Shown piece by piece: positions 61,795 through 64,000 of a stretch of 64,000 nucleotides of DNA. The position numbers and the translations under genes are program-made. Position 1 is the stretch's first letter; the number at the start of each line of letters is the position of its first letter. A model generated the notes under the pieces. It saw nothing but the letters and a program-made list of their open reading frames with translations, ran no database searches and was not told the DNA's origin. The DNA is from Lachnospiraceae bacterium (lineage in GTDB: Bacteria; Bacillota; Clostridia; Lachnospirales; Lachnospiraceae). The stretch covers positions 35,386 to 99,385 of the forward strand of contig JAJQBQ010000061.1 of assembly GCA_021203205.1 (NCBI GenBank), in the 5' to 3' direction.

Positions 61795-61854
61795 TGAGGT
61801 TTCGAGAAAATTAAATGAACTCTATGAGGTTTCGAGAAAATTAAATGAACTCTT
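61795..61854 (+). repeat. 30-bp direct repeat abutting the antisense-RNA promoter
   Basis: Two copies of TGAGGTTTCGAGAAAATTAA.., starting at 61795 and 61825, differ only in the last base. The second copy ends inside the -35 box. Confidence 0.8.
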
Positions 61855-61880
61855 GACAGAAAAAAATGATATGTTATAAT
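61853..61880 (+). promoter_or_regulatory. Promoter of a short RNA
   Basis: TTGACA (61853-61858), 16 bases and TATAAT (61875-61880): near consensus. A terminator follows within about 80 nt and no coding frame lies between. Confidence 0.8.
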
Positions 61881-61886
61881 AGCGGC

Positions 61887-61970
61887 AGTTTCAGGGAAAC
61901 CATGTTGTCTGAAATGAAAAGGTGAAACAAAAATCCCCTAAGAGGTGCCACTCTTAGGGGATTTTTTGTT
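61887..61970 (+). ncRNA. Candidate antisense antitoxin RNA (type I TA, RNA II-like)
   Basis: Predicted transcript of about 80 nt between a strong promoter and a terminator. It contains GAAACCATGTTGTC (61896-61909), which can pair with all 14 bases (one G-U) of the peptide mRNA around its start codon (62079-62092). It also contains GTTTCAGG, complementary to the peptide mRNA's 3' region at 61974-61981. Two separated pairing sites plus a shared terminator is the layout of the pAD1 par RNA II. Transcription is inferred. Confidence 0.7.
61929..61966. terminator. Bidirectional terminator of the type I TA locus
   Basis: AAAAATCCCCTAAGAG/CTCTTAGGGGATTTTT is a perfect 16-bp stem with a 6-base loop, with A- and T-runs that serve both strands. 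Confidence 0.9.
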
Positions 61971-62014
61971 TTCTGTTTCAGGCGAGGTAGAAAAACCTCA
62001 GGTCAGGAGATTGC

Positions 62015-62086
62015 CTATTCATCTAACCATTTGCAGATATAATTTGCAATAATACCTGCCAGTACGGAGATAATTAATGAAACCAT
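62015..62086 (-). CDS. Candidate Fst-like 23-aa membrane toxin
   Basis: A 23-aa peptide starting MVSLIISVLAGIIANY, continuing with Ile/Cys, and ending KWLDE. It is one transmembrane helix with a short charged tail and the WLD ending seen in Fst-type toxins. AAAGGAG lies about 11 nt before the ATG. A CCTGCC/GGCAGG stem at the 5' end of the mRNA (62107-62133) may gate translation. The convergent short RNA can cover the start codon. Assignment rests on architecture, length and complementarity, not on homology search. Confidence 0.7.
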   Translation of the reverse strand: MVSLIISVLAGIIANYICKWLDE

Positions 62087-62318
62087 GCTGTCCGTATCTC
62101 CTTTCTCCTGCCAATGTAGGTGAAAACGGCAGGAAATTTATAATAACACAATTTTCCGCAAAAATTTCTTATATCTTTATTAAAAAAACATGTCACACAC
62201 GATGCAACCTGCCGCATCTCTTATTGCAGTGGAAATATGTGACATGGGGGATGTAATATTTAAATGGAGTGCATATAATTATATAATACACAAAAATTAA
62301 AGAGACGGGTGTAATAGA

Positions 62319-62405
62319 GAACGCCCGGATGCGATCCGCCTGAAAGGTGGGACGATGCGCAAAGAGATTTTGATGATGAGAAAATCGGGAATCGTTGCAG
62401 AATAA
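62319..62405 (+). pseudogene. 3' fragment of the GNAT gene
   Basis: 28 codons reading ERPDAIRLKGGTMRKEILMM and ending in TAA match the C-terminus of the acetyltransferase at 59589 almost exactly. Nothing upstream matches. A duplicated gene end. Confidence 0.8.
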
Positions 62406-62490
62406 CATGTCAAAAAAGCACTCCCGGCGCAGGCGAGCAGGAGACGAAAAGCTGCCTCATGCTCGTCTGCCAAATCGAAATGCATTTTGT

Positions 62491-63624
62491 TTAAATCTCT
62501 TTCAAAGTAAGAAAATCCCGAATATACGGCAGTGCGGCACCAATGGTGATGCTGTGTTGCGGCATCTTACTGATAGAAAGAAAGTCGTCTGCTTCAGGAA
62601 AAGGAGTCAGCTGGCGGATCCTGCGATAGAGCGCGGTCAGGTCTTCTTCGCGCAGGTAGGATGCCAGATATCCGCCGAGGATAAAGTCGGTGTCATGGAC
62701 CAGGTGTAGCATATTGATGGATGCAGCCAGATCCGTCAGAAATATTTCCCAGCGGTGGGTATGTTCGGCCGAGCCGGAACGAAGTTTTTCAAAAAAGAAA
62801 TCCGGCGTTTCTCCGTCATTAAGCAGGGCAGTGAGGGAGCATAAGGTTTCCATGCAGCCCTGTTTTCCGCAGTAGCAGATCGCGCCGGTCGGGCGCATCT
62901 GGATATGTTCGATCGTAGCGTTATGCCCGTGCCTGCCAGACAGTATTTTGCCGTCGCGGATGACAGCGGCTCCAAGATGCCAGCCGACCGACAGGTAAAA
63001 TGCGTCATTTAAATTTGGAGAAACCCACAGCTCAGATACGGCGGCACTTTCGGAGTCGTGAATAAATGAACACGGGAAAGGAAGATATCTGGAAAAAGCA
63101 ACGGCGGAAAGGCCGGTGCAATTTAATATTTTGCCGTAAATTACCCGGTTTTGGTCGGGAGAAATAAGCCCCTGCAGCGCAAAACCGATGCCGAGGATCC
63201 GCTCCTGCGAAACTCCCAGTGAGTCAATGAAAGAGAGGATGTTTGCGCTGGCGTTTTTAAAATATGCATCCTCATTTGCGTATTGCATGAGATACACACG
63301 TCGGTCGATCATGTTACCATACAAATCTACAGCTATTATTTTCAATTCATTATTCAGAATTTCTACGCCCACACTGATGCGGTAATCGGGGACGATGCTG
63401 TAGGCGGAGGCTTTTCGGCCTGCGTATTCCGTGCTGACCTGGCCGCTTTTACAGATCATACCCTTTTTCTCCAAATCCGCCAGATTCCCGGTGACTGTTG
63501 GGCGGCTTAAGTGCAGGGATGAGCAGATGTCCTGCTGAGAGACCGCTTTGTTTGCGTATAAATATCGGTAAATCAGATTCTGATTGTTCTGTCGGATCTG
63601 ACCCGGCGTAATGCTGTCCGGCAT
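62491..63624 (-). CDS. ROK-family transcriptional regulator (XylR/NagC-like)
   Basis: 377-aa repressor-type ROK protein. The N-terminal winged HTH (about residues 10-60) contains ISQQ-type helix VSQQDICSSLHLSRPTVTGN. The ROK domain has the zinc motif CYCGKQGCME and the sugar-binding FYLSVGWHLGAAVI region. The ATG at 63624 has GGAGG 8 nt upstream; a GTG at 63633 overlaps the SD. The class B hairpin leader precedes it. The divergent promoter at 63834 with two palindromes is a likely target. Confidence 0.85.
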   Translation of the reverse strand: MPDSITPGQIRQNNQNLIYRYLYANKAVSQQDICSSLHLSRPTVTGNLADLEKKGMICKSGQVSTEYAGRKASAYSIVPDYRISVGVEILNNELKIIAVDLYGNMIDRRVYLMQYANEDAYFKNASANILSFIDSLGVSQERILGIGFALQGLISPDQNRVIYGKILNCTGLSAVAFSRYLPFPCSFIHDSESAAVSELWVSPNLNDAFYLSVGWHLGAAVIRDGKILSGRHGHNATIEHIQMRPTGAICYCGKQGCMETLCSLTALLNDGETPDFFFEKLRSGSAEHTHRWEIFLTDLAASINMLHLVHDTDFILGGYLASYLREEDLTALYRRIRQLTPFPEADDFLSISKMPQHSITIGAALPYIRDFLTLKEI

Positions 63625-63643
63625 GCGTTGCACCTCCTCGGTA

Positions 63644-63690
63644 GTCGCTGTACCAAAACCTTACAGCGACGACACTAATTTTTCTTCACG
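63644..63690 (-). promoter_or_regulatory. Repeated hairpin leader, class B, copy 3
   Basis: On the minus strand GTCGCTGTA/TACAGCGAC (9-bp stem) follows GTGAAGAAAAATTAGTGTC and precedes GAGGAGG. Same element as at 9820 and 11396. Confidence 0.6.
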
Positions 63691-63783
63691 AGTTTTTATT
63701 ATTTTCAGACTTTTGTCTCATGGATTCTTATTATGAAAACGAATTTACAAAACAGATTATACCATGGGATTCAATAAATATAA

Positions 63784-63800
63784 TTGTGCAAATTGCACAA
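63784..63800. promoter_or_regulatory. 17-bp perfect palindromic operator
   Basis: TTGTGCAA-A-TTGCACAA lies between the ROK gene and the divergent promoter at 63834. Likely a repressor or activator site; which protein binds is unknown. Confidence 0.5.
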
Positions 63801-63833
63801 AAATTATCGCATAACTCTGTGATTTTTTACGGG

Positions 63834-63890
63834 TTGACGAAAGAAAACAAATCTTGTATTATGTAAACACAATTAGTAAAATAATTTTAC
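63834..63890 (+). promoter_or_regulatory. Divergent promoter with downstream palindrome
   Basis: TTGACG-17 bp-TATTAT (63834-63862) is followed at 63876-63890 by GTAAAAT-A-ATTTTAC, a perfect palindrome just past the expected transcription start. This is a good position for repression by the ROK protein. The controlled gene lies beyond the window. Confidence 0.55.
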
Positions 63891-63930
63891 AAAACACAAG
63901 AACAAAACAGACGAAAGAGACTGCACTGAC

Positions 63931-64000
63931 GAAGCAACGGAAGCAACGGAAGCGACGGAAGCGACGGAAGCGACGGAAGCGACGGAAGCGACGGAAGCGA
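63931..64000 (+). repeat. 9-bp tandem repeat tract at the window end
   Basis: GAAGCAACG (twice) then GAAGCGACG repeated to the last base. In one frame it encodes Glu-Ala-Thr repeats without a visible start codon. Cut by the window edge, so coding status is undecided. Confidence 0.7.

Noticed and set aside
1..64000. tRNA, rRNA or complete insertion sequences
   Set aside because: Reading for cloverleaf-like and rRNA-conserved segments and for IS transposases found none. The Rpn-type gene and the serine recombinase are the only recombination genes. A covariance scan would be needed to exclude a missed tRNA.

Overview
The window looks like a chromosomal segment of a gut-type Lachnospiraceae (Clostridia). 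Base composition appears to be near 50% GC by eye, and the start sites carry AGGAGG-type ribosome binding sites. The gene content fits: a LytTR/GHKL two-component pair, M56 sensor proteases, a MurD/MurL pair, host-glycan glycosidases (GH36, GH29), a YihS-like isomerase, and lipoprotein and sortase-type surface proteins. The family assignment is inference; there is no rRNA or marker gene here, and I found no tRNA.

Layout. 0.1-12.3 kb is a paralogous array: three lipoproteins of one family, an M56 (BlaR1-like) protease whose extracellular end carries the same domain, and three ABC-2-like membrane proteins with no ATPase gene in view. 12.3-14.7 kb (minus) holds an SsuA/SsuC-like binding lipoprotein and permease plus a short Phd/YefM-like protein. 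14.9-16.5 kb is a hipBA module. 16.9-19.9 kb has a 67-bp tandem repeat feeding a DUF2752 protein, a HAD phosphatase and an Rpn-type nuclease. 20.2-21.1 kb is a serine recombinase with a candidate res site.

21.2-31.2 kb is the most coherent unit. A LytTR/GHKL two-component system and a receiver-like protein lie upstream of a cluster of secreted proteins. Four of these share an 'ITWG...FTY' domain; two membrane-anchored proteins and one LPXTG-like wall protein accompany them. Between regulator and cluster sits a 190-bp segment bounded by 20-bp inverted repeats. It carries a promoter that now points away from the cluster, the layout of a phase-variable switch in the OFF state.

31.7-48.8 kb carries metabolism and envelope genes: phosphoglucomutase, GH36 alpha-galactosidase, a 50-aa protein, DUF308, rhomboid, MurD/MurL, UDP-galactopyranose mutase, GH29 alpha-fucosidase, AraC and a YihS-like isomerase. 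Several of the conserved enzymes have unusual low-complexity insertions. 49.1-54.7 kb is an accessory island (AAA/DUF4143, GIY-YIG/DUF4357, HNH, AlbA_2) containing what I read as PglX and PglZ fragments of a decayed BREX locus. 54.6-61.7 kb has a Ser/Thr kinase with a divergent HTH gene, a flotillin, a GNAT and a second HipA-like kinase with a small partner.

61.8-62.1 kb contains a compact locus that I read as an Fst/par-type type I toxin-antitoxin system. It has a 23-aa membrane peptide, a convergent short RNA with 14 bases of complementarity to the peptide's start region, and a shared bidirectional terminator. The window ends with a ROK regulator, an operator-rich divergent promoter and a 9-bp repeat tract.

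Intergenic DNA is unusually rich in repeated cassettes: two different hairpin leaders, each in front of three unrelated genes, a triplicated promoter, and two families of palindromic intergenic repeats.
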